A stretch of DNA of 64,000 nucleotides from Flavobacteriales bacterium (lineage in GTDB: Bacteria; Bacteroidota; Bacteroidia; Flavobacteriales_G; Salibacteraceae): NCBI GenBank assembly GCA_003499525.1, contig DNTB01000085.1, positions 1 through 64,000 of the forward strand, written 5' to 3'. The notes beneath the pieces were generated by a model, which was not told the origin of the DNA, searched no databases, and was given only the letters and a program-made list of their open reading frames with translations. Below, piece after piece: positions 35,749-45,753 of the stretch (the first letter of the stretch is position 1; each line of letters starts with the position of its first letter). The translations under genes were made by a program, and so were the position numbers.

Positions 35749-36459
35749 TTAATCATTCTCTGCGAAACCCAGAATATCTGCCTGGAATACATTTGAAAAA
35801 TGTAGACGAACCCTACCAGCTACTTCACTGATATCGAGTTCTTCACCTAGCTCCAAATGCATTGATGCCACCCCTTTTTGCAATCCACAGGGAATAATGT
35901 GGTCAAAATAGTTCAGTTGGGTATTGACGTTGAGCGCAAAACCGTGCATTGTGATCCACCGGGCTGTTTTAACTCCTATCGCACAAATCTTTCGCTCATT
36001 AGGTGTTCCCGGATCCACCCAAACTCCAGTGTGTTTAGGAAACCGTTCACCCCTGATTCCAAAATCAGCTAGCGTTAGTATAATGACTTCTTCAATGTTT
36101 CGCAGGTAAACATTTATATCTGGATTGAATTGATCGAGGTCTAAAATGGGATACCCTACGAGCTGGCCGGGTCCATGGTATGTAATATCCCCTCCTCTAT
36201 TCGTCTTGTAAAAAGTAGCATCATGCTCCTCCAAACCTCCGGCATCGAGCAATAAGTTGCTCATATCTCCACTTTTACCCAATGTGTAGACATGCGGGTG
36301 TTCAACAAAGAGAAGATAATTGTTGGGTGGTGAGGATGAAGAGCCGTTTCTACGAGCTAATTTTCGTTCTACGGACTCTGCTAGCAAAGATTCCTGGTAA
36401 TCCCATGCTTCTTTATAGGGGAGCTTCCCGAGATCACGGAACAGAACTCTCTTTCTCAT
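35749..36459 (-). CDS. lipB: Octanoyl-[acyl carrier protein]:protein octanoyltransferase
   Basis: Transfers octanoate from ACP to lipoyl domains, the first step of lipoate synthesis. The 236-residue protein has the LipB signatures TNRGGDITYHGPGQLVGYPI, the catalytic Lys in KICAIGVKTARWITMHG and the catalytic Cys in IIPCGLQKGVASM. lipA is not in the window. It lies 19 bases after the isomerase gene. Confidence 0.96.
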   Translation of the reverse strand: MRKRVLFRDLGKLPYKEAWDYQESLLAESVERKLARRNGSSSSPPNNYLLFVEHPHVYTLGKSGDMSNLLLDAGGLEEHDATFYKTNRGGDITYHGPGQLVGYPILDLDQFNPDINVYLRNIEEVIILTLADFGIRGERFPKHTGVWVDPGTPNERKICAIGVKTARWITMHGFALNVNTQLNYFDHIIPCGLQKGVASMHLELGEELDISEVAGRVRLHFSNVFQADILGFAEND

Positions 36460-36478
36460 GTCGAAAGGTCCGCTAAAT

Positions 36479-37468
36479 CTAGAAATGGGTTTTGGACAGT
36501 TCTCCTTTTAGAAAATCAATTACGTCTACTTCGACAGGGTCTATTTTTTTAGACTCTGCAATGAATAATGAAACCCAGTCCGTCAGATGTATAAGGTAGA
36601 GAATACGTTCTAATATGAAGTCTCCTTTCGTCCAGATTTCAAGGACGCTTTTAGTATGTTTCGCAAAAATTTCTTTGTTGATTTCGATCCGCTGTTGATT
36701 TCTCTTTTCGTCGTGAGTGCTTCTGAAAACTACAACCGAAATATTATCTGGAGCTCCGGCCCAGCCGACCAGCTCATTGTGGTTCATCTCCGGAATAACA
36801 TGATGCCAACAAAGCATCTTAGAATTTTCATTCAACTGTTGACGGAACCTTTCCGCAAGTGCCCCATATCCTGAAACGGCATAAATAATCGGTATTTTAC
36901 CTTTAAGTTTCTTGGCTATGGTTCTTGCCTCATTTCTGATATTGGCTTCTTCACGTTCTATCAAACCTGTACCAACACGAATTTCAGTTTCGAAATCAAT
37001 ATCTGTGATTTTGTAATGACGGAAAAGAATGAAGAGCTGAACTAATGAATAAGAAAGCATGGACCTCGGAGGATTTCCTCCCGGTATTAGAATATGGTTT
37101 ATCCCTTTTTCATAGGCCATGTCGCCAATATATCCCCCAGATGTTACCACTGCTATTTCAGAGTTCCTCTTAATAGCTTCTTTCATCACAGCCACGGTTT
37201 CTTCAGTATTTCCAGAATAACTGGAAATTATAACCAATGTATGGGGTCCAACCCAATTCGGCAACTTGTAAGATTTATTGGTAAATACCGGAATATTAAC
37301 CGATTGGTCCGTGATTTCTGAAATTATTGATCCTCCTATACCCGAACCTCCCATGCCTGCAATAAGTACATTGTCCAATCGGTCAGTACAGGGCTTGAGT
37401 TTAGCTTTATTTCCTATTTCCAGTGCATCTCTTAGATGGTCAGCAAAACTTTCTATAAGTGATTTCAT
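36479..37468 (-). CDS. Phosphoglucose/phosphomannose isomerase-type SIS protein
   Basis: A 329-residue protein of the archaeal-like bifunctional PGI/PMI family. Two sugar-isomerase (SIS) halves are visible: GMGGSGIGGSIISEI and VIISSYSGNTEETVAVM, then WHHVIPEMNHNELVGW, which contains the family's catalytic His region. It would interconvert glucose-6-P or mannose-6-P with fructose-6-P. The ATG at 37468 (MKSLIESFADHLRD) is preferred; a longer in-frame reading would overlap the divergent lysS promoter region. A weak -7 element lies at 37492-37499. Confidence 0.88.
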   Translation of the reverse strand: MKSLIESFADHLRDALEIGNKAKLKPCTDRLDNVLIAGMGGSGIGGSIISEITDQSVNIPVFTNKSYKLPNWVGPHTLVIISSYSGNTEETVAVMKEAIKRNSEIAVVTSGGYIGDMAYEKGINHILIPGGNPPRSMLSYSLVQLFILFRHYKITDIDFETEIRVGTGLIEREEANIRNEARTIAKKLKGKIPIIYAVSGYGALAERFRQQLNENSKMLCWHHVIPEMNHNELVGWAGAPDNISVVVFRSTHDEKRNQQRIEINKEIFAKHTKSVLEIWTKGDFILERILYLIHLTDWVSLFIAESKKIDPVEVDVIDFLKGELSKTHF

Positions 37469-37491
37469 TATATGTCTGTTTTGGTTGGCGC

Positions 37492-37499
37492 CTAAAGTA
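37492..37499 (-). promoter_or_regulatory. Possible -7 element of the isomerase-lipB-exonuclease operon
   Basis: TACTTTAG on the minus strand, 7/8 match to TAnnTTTG, about 23 bases before the ATG at 37468. Confidence 0.3.
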
Positions 37500-37577
37500 G
37501 TTTTTTCCAAGAACACTACATTGGATTTTATCTTAAACTTTGTGGCCCTTTGCCGCAATGGCCAAAACTGAAGAATC

Positions 37578-39305
37578 ATGAGTTTGAATTTATCCGAACA
37601 GGAAATCGTGCGCAGAGAAGCGCTTAAAAAGTTGAGAGATATGGGCATTGATCCATATCCTGCCGAACAAATCGAAAGAACCCATTACAGCACTGAAATC
37701 AAAAAGAAATTTGAACAGGGTGAAGAGCTCAAAGATGTACGGTTAAACGGTCGTCTGATGGCCAAACGAATCATGGGTAAGGCCTCTTTCGCAGAACTTC
37801 AAGATGCATTGGGCAGAATACAGCTCTATTTCAACAGAGATGACATCAGCCCCGGAGAGGATAAATCTATGTACAATGATGTTTTCAAGAAGTTGCTAGA
37901 CATTGGGGATTTTATTTCTGTGGAAGGCTTCGCCTTTAGAACCCAAATGGGAGAAATTTCCATTCATGTAGCTTCATTCAAAGTTTTGAGTAAATCGATT
38001 CGTCCGTTGCCTGTTGTAAAGACTGATGCTTCGGGGAATACCCATGACGCTTTTGCAGATCCGGAGCAGCGATACCGGCAGCGCTATGTGGATTTGATCG
38101 TCAACGAACAGGCTCGCGAAACCTTTATGACGAGGACCAGAATTGTGAATGCCATGCGAGAATATTTCAACAAGGATGGTTATATGGAGGTGGAAACCCC
38201 TATTCTACAACCCATCCCTGGAGGTGCCGCTGCTCGTCCTTTTGTTACCCATCATAACGCATTAGACATCCCACTGTATTTGCGCATAGCAAACGAGTTG
38301 TATTTGAAGCGGCTCATAGTAGGTGGATATGAAGGAGTTTACGAATTTGCCAAAGACTTCAGGAACGAAGGAATGGACCGAACACACAATCCGGAGTTCA
38401 CTGTACTTGAAATCTATGTTGCCTACAAAGATTATTTCTGGATGATGGATTATACAGAAAAAATGCTTGAGCATGTGGTTCGCAATATTTATGATGGCTC
38501 CTCTCGTGTTCGTCTTGGAGATATGGATATCGATTTCAAAGCCCCCTACCCCAGAATTAAACTGCTCGATGCCATCAAAGCACATACGGGATATGACCTT
38601 AGGGGAATGCAGGAAAATGAGATTAGGAACGTTGCCGAATCACTTGGAATTGAGACGAACCCAACAATGGGAAAGGGCAAGCTAATCGATGAAATATTCG
38701 GAGAAAAATGTGAGGCCAAATTCATACAACCTACCTTTATTGTTGATTATCCAGTAGAAATGTCTCCCCTTTGCAAAAAGCACCGCAATGACCCAACACT
38801 GACCGAGCGTTTTGAGTTGTATGTGAACGGAAAGGAAGTTGCCAATGCCTATTCGGAATTAAATGACCCCATTGACCAAAGAGAACGTTTCGAAGAACAA
38901 CTAAAACTTTCAGAAAAAGGTGACGATGAAGCTATGTTTATCGATCAGGATTTCCTCCGTGCTCTGGAATATGGGATGCCGCCGACTTCAGGAATGGGAA
39001 TAGGAATTGACAGATTAACTATGATGCTGACCAATCAATCCTCAATTCAAGAAGTTCTGTTCTTCCCTCAAATGAAACCCGAAAAGCAAGCGCAAGTATC
39101 AGATATAAAAGACTTTACCAACCTTGGAGTTTCAGAAGCATGGGCTGAAATCATTCTTCAATCAGGATGGAGTAGCCCGGAAGAACTCCTCGAACTCAAG
39201 CCTACACAGTTGCATCAGAAACTCAACGGAATTAGAAAAAAGAAAAAACTGAACATCCCGGCACTACAAATTTCAGAGGTAGAAAGCTGGTTTAAAGCGG
39301 AATAA
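37578..39305 (+). CDS. lysS: Lysyl-tRNA synthetase, class II
   Basis: Charges tRNA-Lys. The 575-residue protein has the N-terminal OB-fold (VRLNGRLMAKRIMGKASFAEL), class II motif 1 (MEVETPILQPIPGGAAARPF), motif 2 (YEFAKDFRNEGMDRTHNPEF) and motif 3 (GMPPTSGMGIGIDRLTMML). The last 70 residues, with DFTNLGVSEAWAEIILQSG, form an extra helical domain beyond the usual bacterial length of about 500. The peptidase gene follows after one base. Confidence 0.96.
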   Translation: MSLNLSEQEIVRREALKKLRDMGIDPYPAEQIERTHYSTEIKKKFEQGEELKDVRLNGRLMAKRIMGKASFAELQDALGRIQLYFNRDDISPGEDKSMYNDVFKKLLDIGDFISVEGFAFRTQMGEISIHVASFKVLSKSIRPLPVVKTDASGNTHDAFADPEQRYRQRYVDLIVNEQARETFMTRTRIVNAMREYFNKDGYMEVETPILQPIPGGAAARPFVTHHNALDIPLYLRIANELYLKRLIVGGYEGVYEFAKDFRNEGMDRTHNPEFTVLEIYVAYKDYFWMMDYTEKMLEHVVRNIYDGSSRVRLGDMDIDFKAPYPRIKLLDAIKAHTGYDLRGMQENEIRNVAESLGIETNPTMGKGKLIDEIFGEKCEAKFIQPTFIVDYPVEMSPLCKKHRNDPTLTERFELYVNGKEVANAYSELNDPIDQRERFEEQLKLSEKGDDEAMFIDQDFLRALEYGMPPTSGMGIGIDRLTMMLTNQSSIQEVLFFPQMKPEKQAQVSDIKDFTNLGVSEAWAEIILQSGWSSPEELLELKPTQLHQKLNGIRKKKKLNIPALQISEVESWFKAE

Positions 39306-39306
39306 T

Positions 39307-41337
39307 ATGAAAACATTTAAGACTATTCTCTTCTCAGGCAGTCTGCTCATGCTCTATTTCACGACTATTTCAGCCCAAGAGGTTATGACTCCCGAATTAC
39401 TATGGAGCCTCGGAAGGACCAATGCAGATGACATGAGTTCCGATGGCAAATTCATCGTATTTGGAGTATCCAGATATAGTGTTGAAGAAAACAGCGGAAA
39501 CCGGGATTTATATCTCTATGACATTGAAAATAAGACTACTACTCAACTGACAACAGATCCGAAAAGTGAATATCATGCTCGGTTTACACCAGACAATGAG
39601 CGTATTGCTTTTCTTCAAGGGGGCTCATTGTATGAAGTTCCGCTGTCAGGAGGAAATGTTAAGAAAATTAATGTTCAGGGCGGCGCCATCAGCACTTTTG
39701 AGTTTTCACCCGATGGAACAAAAATAGCTTTCACCAGAGATGTTAAAGTAGGAAAAGACAAATCTGATCTGTATCCGGAACTTCCCCAAAGCAACGCTAT
39801 GATTATTGACGACCTGATGTACCGCCATTGGGATCATTGGGAAGATGGAATGCGTTCTCACCTATTTTCAGGAAACTATGGTTCCGGTCAAATCTCATCT
39901 GTAAAGGACCTAATGAATGGAGAGGATTTTGACTGTCCGCTGCAGCCATTTGGAGGTAGCGAAGATTACGCGTGGCATCCCAACGGTAACCAAATAGTCT
40001 ACGTTGCAAAAAAGTACACTGGAACCAAGGCGGCAGAAAGCACCAATTCCGACCTCTTTTTGGTGGACATCAGCAACTTGAATACACGAAATCTTACCGA
40101 ATCTAACAAAGGCTATGACCGGAATCCCGCTTTTAGCCCCGATGGAAAAAGAATTGCCTGGCTTTCCATGGCCACACCGGGTTACGAAGCTGATGTCAAT
40201 CGATTGAAAATAATGGCCCTTGAAGAAGGAAAATCGCAGGTAGTTCTGCCCGATTTTGAGGAAACCATCGAAGCTTTTATCTGGAATGCGGATGGAAAAA
40301 AGATATATGCAGAGATTGGCCAGAAAGCTACTTATCAATTATTCGAAATTTCCGAAGGCGGGAAAGGGTGGCAGGCGAAAAAAATCACAAAAGGCGAGCA
40401 TAACATTTACCATATCATAGGACTTTCAGGAAAGTTGGTTTACGCGCACAAAATGGATATGAATCACGCTAGTGAAATCTATTCCTTCAACATTAAAAAC
40501 GGAGCAGAAACTCAAATAACTCACACTAATGATAGTGCCTATAACAATCTGAAAAAGAGTAAAGTTGAAAAAAGATGGATAGATACTCAGGATGGAAATA
40601 AAATGTTAACATGGATTATTTATCCACCTGATTTTGATCCTAATAAAAAGTATCCGGCACTCCTCTATTGCCAGGGTGGACCCCAGTCTGCCGTTTCACA
40701 GTTTTATTCCTTCCGCTGGAATTTTCAAATAATGGCTGCACAGGGTTATGTAGTAATAGCTCCTAATCGCAGAGGTTTACCAACGTTCGGTGAAAAATGG
40801 AATCGCGATATTTCCGGTGACTGGGGAGGCAAAGCAATTGCCGATTATATGAGTGCGGCTCGCTATATGGCAGAAGAACCTTACATAGACCGAAACAGAA
40901 TTGGAGCGATAGGAGCCAGCTATGGAGGATACTCCGTTTACATGTTGGCTGGTGTTCACAACGGTTTATTTAAGACCTTCATTTCGCACTGCGGAGTATT
41001 CAACCTGGAAAGCTGGTATGGCACTACCGAGGAATTGTTTTTTGCCAATTTTGATTTGGAAGGGCCTTATTGGAAAATTCCTCAGCCCATTTCCTACAGT
41101 CAATTTTCACCACATAAATTCGTCAAATACTGGAATACTCCTATCATGGTTATTCACGGTCAGCTTGACTATCGGGTTCCGGTGGAGCAGGGTATGCAAG
41201 CCTTTCAGGTAGCCAAAATTAAAGGGCTGAATTCCCGGTTTTTATACTTTCCTGACGAGGGCCATTGGGTGCTCAAACCTCAAAACGGTATTTTGTGGCA
41301 AAAAGAATTTTTCAAATGGTTAAGAGAAACGCTTTAA
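39307..41337 (+). CDS. Secreted S9-family prolyl oligopeptidase/acylaminoacyl peptidase
   Basis: A 676-residue exported serine peptidase with signal peptide ending TTISAQ. The first 400 residues form a WD40/TolB-like propeller (FSPDGTKIAFTRDV, FSPDGKRIAWLSMA). The alpha/beta hydrolase domain has S538 (IGASYGGYSVY), D621 (GQLDYRVPVE) and H653 (DEGHWVLKPQN). It probably trims oligopeptides in the periplasm. It starts one base after the lysS stop, so the two are coupled although unrelated in function. Confidence 0.93.
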   Translation: MKTFKTILFSGSLLMLYFTTISAQEVMTPELLWSLGRTNADDMSSDGKFIVFGVSRYSVEENSGNRDLYLYDIENKTTTQLTTDPKSEYHARFTPDNERIAFLQGGSLYEVPLSGGNVKKINVQGGAISTFEFSPDGTKIAFTRDVKVGKDKSDLYPELPQSNAMIIDDLMYRHWDHWEDGMRSHLFSGNYGSGQISSVKDLMNGEDFDCPLQPFGGSEDYAWHPNGNQIVYVAKKYTGTKAAESTNSDLFLVDISNLNTRNLTESNKGYDRNPAFSPDGKRIAWLSMATPGYEADVNRLKIMALEEGKSQVVLPDFEETIEAFIWNADGKKIYAEIGQKATYQLFEISEGGKGWQAKKITKGEHNIYHIIGLSGKLVYAHKMDMNHASEIYSFNIKNGAETQITHTNDSAYNNLKKSKVEKRWIDTQDGNKMLTWIIYPPDFDPNKKYPALLYCQGGPQSAVSQFYSFRWNFQIMAAQGYVVIAPNRRGLPTFGEKWNRDISGDWGGKAIADYMSAARYMAEEPYIDRNRIGAIGASYGGYSVYMLAGVHNGLFKTFISHCGVFNLESWYGTTEELFFANFDLEGPYWKIPQPISYSQFSPHKFVKYWNTPIMVIHGQLDYRVPVEQGMQAFQVAKIKGLNSRFLYFPDEGHWVLKPQNGILWQKEFFKWLRETL

Positions 41338-41359
41338 TCCATCGACCGTTGTAACCCTT

Positions 41360-41761
41360 ATGAAAAGGGAAAAGAAAATAGACCCGGAATACATCAGAAA
41401 AAAGGCTTCGGAAATTACTGAAGAAGACCTAAAACGTATTGTTGAAGAGTCGGAAAAAATTGAAGCCCGGGCTCGAGAAAAAGGCAAACTGCGAGAATAT
41501 CTCGATGAAGTAAAACTGCTGATTTCACTAGTCAAGGACTATCTTAAAGGAAGGTATAGAGATGTTTCATACGTTTCAATAACCATCGTTGCCTTTACCT
41601 TGATCTATATCGTGAATATGATCGATTTCTTTCCTGATTTTCTTCCTGCAATAGGAGTGGTCGATGATCTTACCGTTCTGGGCTTTGCATTAAAAACACT
41701 CTCAAAAGAGCTGGTTAAATACAAGACGTGGAAGAGCAATGAAGCTGAAGTGACTGACTAA
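41360..41761 (+). CDS. DUF1232 (YkvA-like) membrane protein
   Basis: A 133-residue protein. The N-terminal 60 residues are a highly charged helix, followed by a DUF1232 domain with SITIVAFTLIYIVNMIDFFPDFLPAIGVVDDLTVLG, whose D-x-x-PD-x-P-x-x-G-x-x-DD pattern is the family hallmark. Function unknown; found as a small membrane protein in many bacteria. It follows the S9 peptidase after 22 bases and overlaps the EamA gene by CTAA. Confidence 0.82.
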   Translation: MKREKKIDPEYIRKKASEITEEDLKRIVEESEKIEARAREKGKLREYLDEVKLLISLVKDYLKGRYRDVSYVSITIVAFTLIYIVNMIDFFPDFLPAIGVVDDLTVLGFALKTLSKELVKYKTWKSNEAEVTD

Positions 41762-42597
41762 CCGAATTTCTTCCGATAACGGATATTTAGAATCACCCCA
41801 CTCAAAACGAGAACAATTCCGATAATAGCACTCCATTGCGGTGAAATACCGAAAAGTGTAAAATCAAAAAACAGGGCAAAGACGATCCCGACATATTTTA
41901 AACTGGCAATTTTATTGGCTTCCTCAGCCTGCCAGGCTTTGGTCATGAAAACCTGAGCTATTTGAGTGAATATGCCCATCAATAGTATAAAAACCCAATC
42001 CATAGGTTCGGGAGTAACCCAGGTAAAAATTGAGGCCACTCCCATAATGGGCGTAGCTACAAGAGGGAAATATAGCACGACCACCACAGGATGGTCCGTA
42101 TTTTTAACCTTACGAATCATGTTATACGCCAGACCCGAAAAAACCGCAGATACAACACCCGCAAGTACAAATTTGATGTCAAGATCGTTATCAAGACCTT
42201 TCATGGCGACAATACCCAGAAACGAAATTCCAAAGAATAACCACTGCACCCATTTCATGGGTTCGCGCAAAATCCAAATGGCAAAAAGACTGGTGAATAT
42301 AGGTGATAGGTATTGAATGGTTATGGCTGTAGCAATAGGTAGATTTTGAAGGGTGTAAAAAAACAAGGATAAGGCTAAAACCCCAAACACTCCCCTCATA
42401 ATTAGATACTTACGACCAATACCGAGCGGATGGATACCCAAACGATAAACTACCGCCAAACTTAAAATCAGAGATATGATAGACCTGAAAAAAACGAGCT
42501 CAGGTACAGGAATGTGCGACAAATACTTTACCATGACCTGCATCAGCGAAAAACTGGCCGCCGAAATGATCATGTATTTAACCCCTTTATTCGCCAA
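41758..42597 (-). CDS. EamA/DMT-family permease
   Basis: A 279-residue protein with about ten transmembrane helices in two EamA repeats. The first repeat has PVPELVFFRSIISLILSL and LPIATAITIQYLSPIFTSLFA; the second has ASLKYVGIVFALFFDFTLFG. It is a drug/metabolite-type exporter of unknown substrate. The start is a TTG (MANKGVKYM), since the only nearby ATG (42573) would remove the conserved GVKYM segment. A weak CATTTTTG element lies at 42610-42603. Confidence 0.85.
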   Translation of the reverse strand: MANKGVKYMIISAASFSLMQVMVKYLSHIPVPELVFFRSIISLILSLAVVYRLGIHPLGIGRKYLIMRGVFGVLALSLFFYTLQNLPIATAITIQYLSPIFTSLFAIWILREPMKWVQWLFFGISFLGIVAMKGLDNDLDIKFVLAGVVSAVFSGLAYNMIRKVKNTDHPVVVVLYFPLVATPIMGVASIFTWVTPEPMDWVFILLMGIFTQIAQVFMTKAWQAEEANKIASLKYVGIVFALFFDFTLFGISPQWSAIIGIVLVLSGVILNIRYRKKFG

Positions 42598-42642
42598 GCA
42601 GGCAAAAATGCGATAATCCGCTTGGGTAGAGCAGCCTTCTTC

Positions 42643-42650
42643 TATATTTG
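42643..42650 (+). promoter_or_regulatory. -7 element of gpsA
   Basis: TATATTTG, perfect TAnnTTTG followed by C. It lies before the GTG/TTG start candidates and overlaps a further TTG (42648) that can therefore be excluded. Confidence 0.5.
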
Positions 42651-42677
42651 CGCCAAATCCGAAACAAGCCTTTGGAA

Positions 42678-43670
42678 ACTGTGCACAGAATTGGAGTACT
42701 AGGTAGCGGAAGTTGGGCGTCAGCTATTGTAAAGATGCTTTCCGAAAATACCTCAGAGATTAACTGGTGGATTAGAAGTGAGAGCGCGGTAAAGCACCTT
42801 CACAGATATGGACATAATCCAAAATACCTGCAAGGGGTTAAGTATGATGTTTCTAAACTCAACATTTCGTCCAATATCGAGGAAATAGCTAATAATTCTG
42901 ACGTCTTGATCTTTGCTATTCCTTCTGCTTTTGTGGTAGACACTTTTGACGAATTTCCTCTTCCAGATATCAGTACCAAGAAAATTGTCACTTCCATCAA
43001 AGGAATTATTCCCGAATACAACGCTATTCCAGTCCGCTATATTCACAAAACTTTTGGAGTGCCCTACGAGAATATGGCCATGATATCCGGTCCATGCCAT
43101 GCTGAAGAAGTCGCACTAGAGCGTCTTTCTTACCTGACCATTGCCGGACCTGATGAAGTGCTTACCACGCAAATTGCCGACATTCTTGCCTGCAGATACA
43201 TCAAAACTACTACTACCGATGACCTATTCGGAACCGAATTGTCCGCTGTACTAAAGAACATATATTCTCTTGCAAGCGGTATTTATGCCGGACTTGGCTA
43301 TGGTGATAATTTTCAGGCTGTTCTCATTTCCAATTGCATTCAGGAAGCAGAAAATCTCATTGATGCTATCAACCCCATTCACCGTGATGTTCTGACTTCC
43401 GCATATCTCGGTGATCTTTTAGTTACAGCCTATTCCAAATTTTCACGAAATCGAAATTTTGGTTTCATGGTAGGAAAAGGATATTCTGTCAAAACCGCCC
43501 AAATGGAGATGGACATGGTTGCTGAAGGTTATTATGCCGTTAAAAGTATCATCGAAATCAACAAAAAATTTCAAGTCGATATTCCTATCGTCCATGCGGT
43601 CTACCATGTTCTCTATGAGCGCATCTCTCCAGTTGTTGAGATGAATATTTTAGCTGATAAACTCAGCTAA
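42678..43670 (+). CDS. gpsA: NAD(P)-dependent glycerol-3-phosphate dehydrogenase
   Basis: Makes sn-glycerol-3-phosphate for phospholipids from dihydroxyacetone phosphate. The 330-residue protein has the NAD fold RIGVLGSGSWASAI at the N-terminus and the substrate region GTELSAVLKNIYSLASGI with the catalytic Lys. There is no ATG: GTG at 42678 (MHRIGVLG) gives the family-like length, and TTG at 42669 is the alternative. Its stop overlaps the convergent GH3 gene by 8 bases. Confidence 0.92.
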   Translation, partial: TVHRIGVLGSGSWASAIVKMLSENTSEINWWIRSESAVKHLHRYGHNPKYLQGVKYDVSKLNISSNIEEIANNSDVLIFAIPSAFVVDTFDEFPLPDISTKKIVTSIKGIIPEYNAIPVRYIHKTFGVPYENMAMISGPCHAEEVALERLSYLTIAGPDEVLTTQIADILACRYIKTTTTDDLFGTELSAVLKNIYSLASGIYAGLGYGDNFQAVLISNCIQEAENLIDAINPIHRDVLTSAYLGDLLVTAYSKFSRNRNFGFMVGKGYSVKTAQMEMDMVAEGYYAVKSIIEINKKFQVDIPIVHAVYHVLYERISPVVEMNILADKLS

Positions 43671-45162
43671 TCGTATAAGGCCGCAGTAAGCTTCCTATTT
43701 CCTGATCGTTTGCCAGCCTGGGAATCTTATTCTGACCACCCAATTTTCCTCTCGATTTCATCATTTCTGTAAAACCTCCCGCCACTACTACTCTGATAAC
43801 CAAACACTTAAGTACATTGCCGAGAATCAAATCCCGGTAGTACGGGTTCCTTTTCTGAAGTGCTTCATCTAACCTCTTTTCAAAAGATTTCAGGTTATCC
43901 GGAGCAGAATCAAACTCAACATACCATTCATGATAAGGCAAGCCTTCTTCAGGCTTTACTTCAGGGGCAAGGTGAAATTCCCGAACCGCTACATTAAAGG
44001 CTGCACATGCTTCGCTCATCGATGCATCTACCTCCTCCGCTATCACATGTTCTCCAAAAGCCGAGGTGAAATGCCGGGTTCGCCCAGTGACTCTTATCTT
44101 AAAGGGGTCAAGAGATGTAAACTTAACCGTGTCTCCAATGAGGTATCCCCACAATCCGGCATTCGTATTTAACACAATGGCATATTGTCTATCTAGCTCT
44201 ACATTATGCAATGAAATGCGTTCCGGATTTTCTGAGTGAAACTGCTCCATAGGAATAAACTCATAAAACATACCTGCATCAGTGTTGAGCAAAAGTCCTT
44301 CATCATTTTGCTCATTTTGAAAAGCTATAAACCCTTCAGATGCTGGATAAGTTTCTATGGTATCTACCTCTTTACCAATTAGTTGCCTGAAAATGGAGCG
44401 GTACGGAGCATAATTGACCCCGCCGTGCACAAAAAGTGAAAAGTTGGGAAAAACCTCTGAAATAGAGTCTTTGCCAGTTCGCGCAAGCATTCTTTCAAAA
44501 TACATCTGCATCCAGGATGGGATTCCACTGAGTAATCTCATGTCCTGGGCCATAGTCTCTTCTACAATCCTATCTACCTTGGCTTCCCAGTCTTCCATCA
44601 GATTTGTTTCCCAGCTGGGCATTCTGTTGCGCTGCAAATATGACGGTACCCAATGTGCAGTAATCCCCGATAGTCTGCCTAACGGCACCCCGTTTAGATC
44701 CTCCAGGTTTGGACTTCCTTGAAGGAACATCATTTTGCCATCAAGAAATGCAGAGTTACCGGTTTCCATAATGTAGTAAAGCAGGGCCATTTTTGCAGCA
44801 TCCACATGATGATCGACCGAATCTCTTGTAATGGGTATGTACTTGGCTCCTGATGTAGTTCCCGAGGTTTTGCAAAAATAAAGCGGCCTTTCAGGCCAAA
44901 GCACATCAGATTCCCCCTCTACTGCACGGTCTATGTACGCTTTAAGCTCTTCATAATCTGCAAGGGCAACTGCATTCTTAAATTCCGGGTAGTTATGCAC
45001 CTTCGCCAGACCTGCAGCCCTACCAAAAGCGGTTTCTTTCCCTTTTGAAACGAGCAGTTTCATCCATTTGTCCTGATCGACTAATGCGCGATCTGCTCTT
45101 CGCCTGTGCTTACTTACTAGCATTTTGGCGTAAGGTCTTGCTATGAATGACTTGAATCCCAT
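43663..45162 (-). CDS. GH3-family acyl-adenylate/amide synthetase
   Basis: A 499-residue protein of the GH3 auxin-responsive family, named for plant enzymes that couple acyl acids to amino acids via acyl-AMP. The ATP-binding segment is PLYFCKTSGTTSGAKYIPIT, and further conserved stretches are ETYPASEGFIAFQ and ALQKRNPYYRDL. Bacterial substrates are largely unknown. It is the last gene of purN-marC-GH3, 7 bases after marC. Confidence 0.9.
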   Translation of the reverse strand: MGFKSFIARPYAKMLVSKHRRRADRALVDQDKWMKLLVSKGKETAFGRAAGLAKVHNYPEFKNAVALADYEELKAYIDRAVEGESDVLWPERPLYFCKTSGTTSGAKYIPITRDSVDHHVDAAKMALLYYIMETGNSAFLDGKMMFLQGSPNLEDLNGVPLGRLSGITAHWVPSYLQRNRMPSWETNLMEDWEAKVDRIVEETMAQDMRLLSGIPSWMQMYFERMLARTGKDSISEVFPNFSLFVHGGVNYAPYRSIFRQLIGKEVDTIETYPASEGFIAFQNEQNDEGLLLNTDAGMFYEFIPMEQFHSENPERISLHNVELDRQYAIVLNTNAGLWGYLIGDTVKFTSLDPFKIRVTGRTRHFTSAFGEHVIAEEVDASMSEACAAFNVAVREFHLAPEVKPEEGLPYHEWYVEFDSAPDNLKSFEKRLDEALQKRNPYYRDLILGNVLKCLVIRVVVAGGFTEMMKSRGKLGGQNKIPRLANDQEIGSLLRPYTIS

Positions 45163-45169
45163 ACTTAGG

Positions 45170-45745
45170 TTAATCTATTAGTCCACCCGCATTTGTTGCA
45201 AAAAGTTTTATGGAGATTGCCAAAAGAACTACACCAAATATCTTCCGAATAATGTTGATACCATTTGACCCCAGAAATCGCTCTATTCTTTGGGAAGATT
45301 TTAAAACCACAAAGACAAAAATCATATTCAGTACAATGGCAGTCACAATGTTTATCGCATGATATTCCGCCCTTAATGAAAGAATGGTGGTTAAAGACCC
45401 TGCCCCTGCAATCAATGGGAAGGCCAGCGGGAAAACTGCTGCCGATTGCGGCACTTCATCCTTAAAAATATGAACTCCCAGTACCATTTCCAGAGCAAGG
45501 GCGAATAGAACAAGCGAGCCTGCAACAGCAAAAGAACTAACATCGATTCCTATCAAATGAAGTATTCGCTCACCAAGAAAAACGAAAACTATCATGATAA
45601 TACCCGCTACAACACTCGCCTTTTCAGACTGGATGTGTCCCACTCTCTGGCGCAAACTGATGATAAGGGGGATCGACCCTATGATGTCGATAACCGCAAA
45701 CAAGACTAAAGCAGCTGTAGCCGTTTCTTTGAAATCAAAGTTCAT
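45170..45745 (-). CDS. MarC-family integral membrane protein
   Basis: A 191-residue protein with six predicted helices and the MarC features AVIDIIGSIPLIISL near the start and FPLAFPLIAGAGSLTTIL in the middle. Function unclear in the family (named after an E. coli antibiotic-resistance locus in which it is not the effector). It lies 8 bases after purN and 7 before GH3. Confidence 0.9.
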   Translation of the reverse strand: MNFDFKETATAALVLFAVIDIIGSIPLIISLRQRVGHIQSEKASVVAGIIMIVFVFLGERILHLIGIDVSSFAVAGSLVLFALALEMVLGVHIFKDEVPQSAAVFPLAFPLIAGAGSLTTILSLRAEYHAINIVTAIVLNMIFVFVVLKSSQRIERFLGSNGINIIRKIFGVVLLAISIKLFATNAGGLID

Positions 45746-45753
45746 CTTTATTC

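Noticed and set aside
37469..37648. N-terminal extension of the PGI/PMI-type isomerase
   Set aside because: It overlaps the divergent lysS start and has no resemblance to the family.
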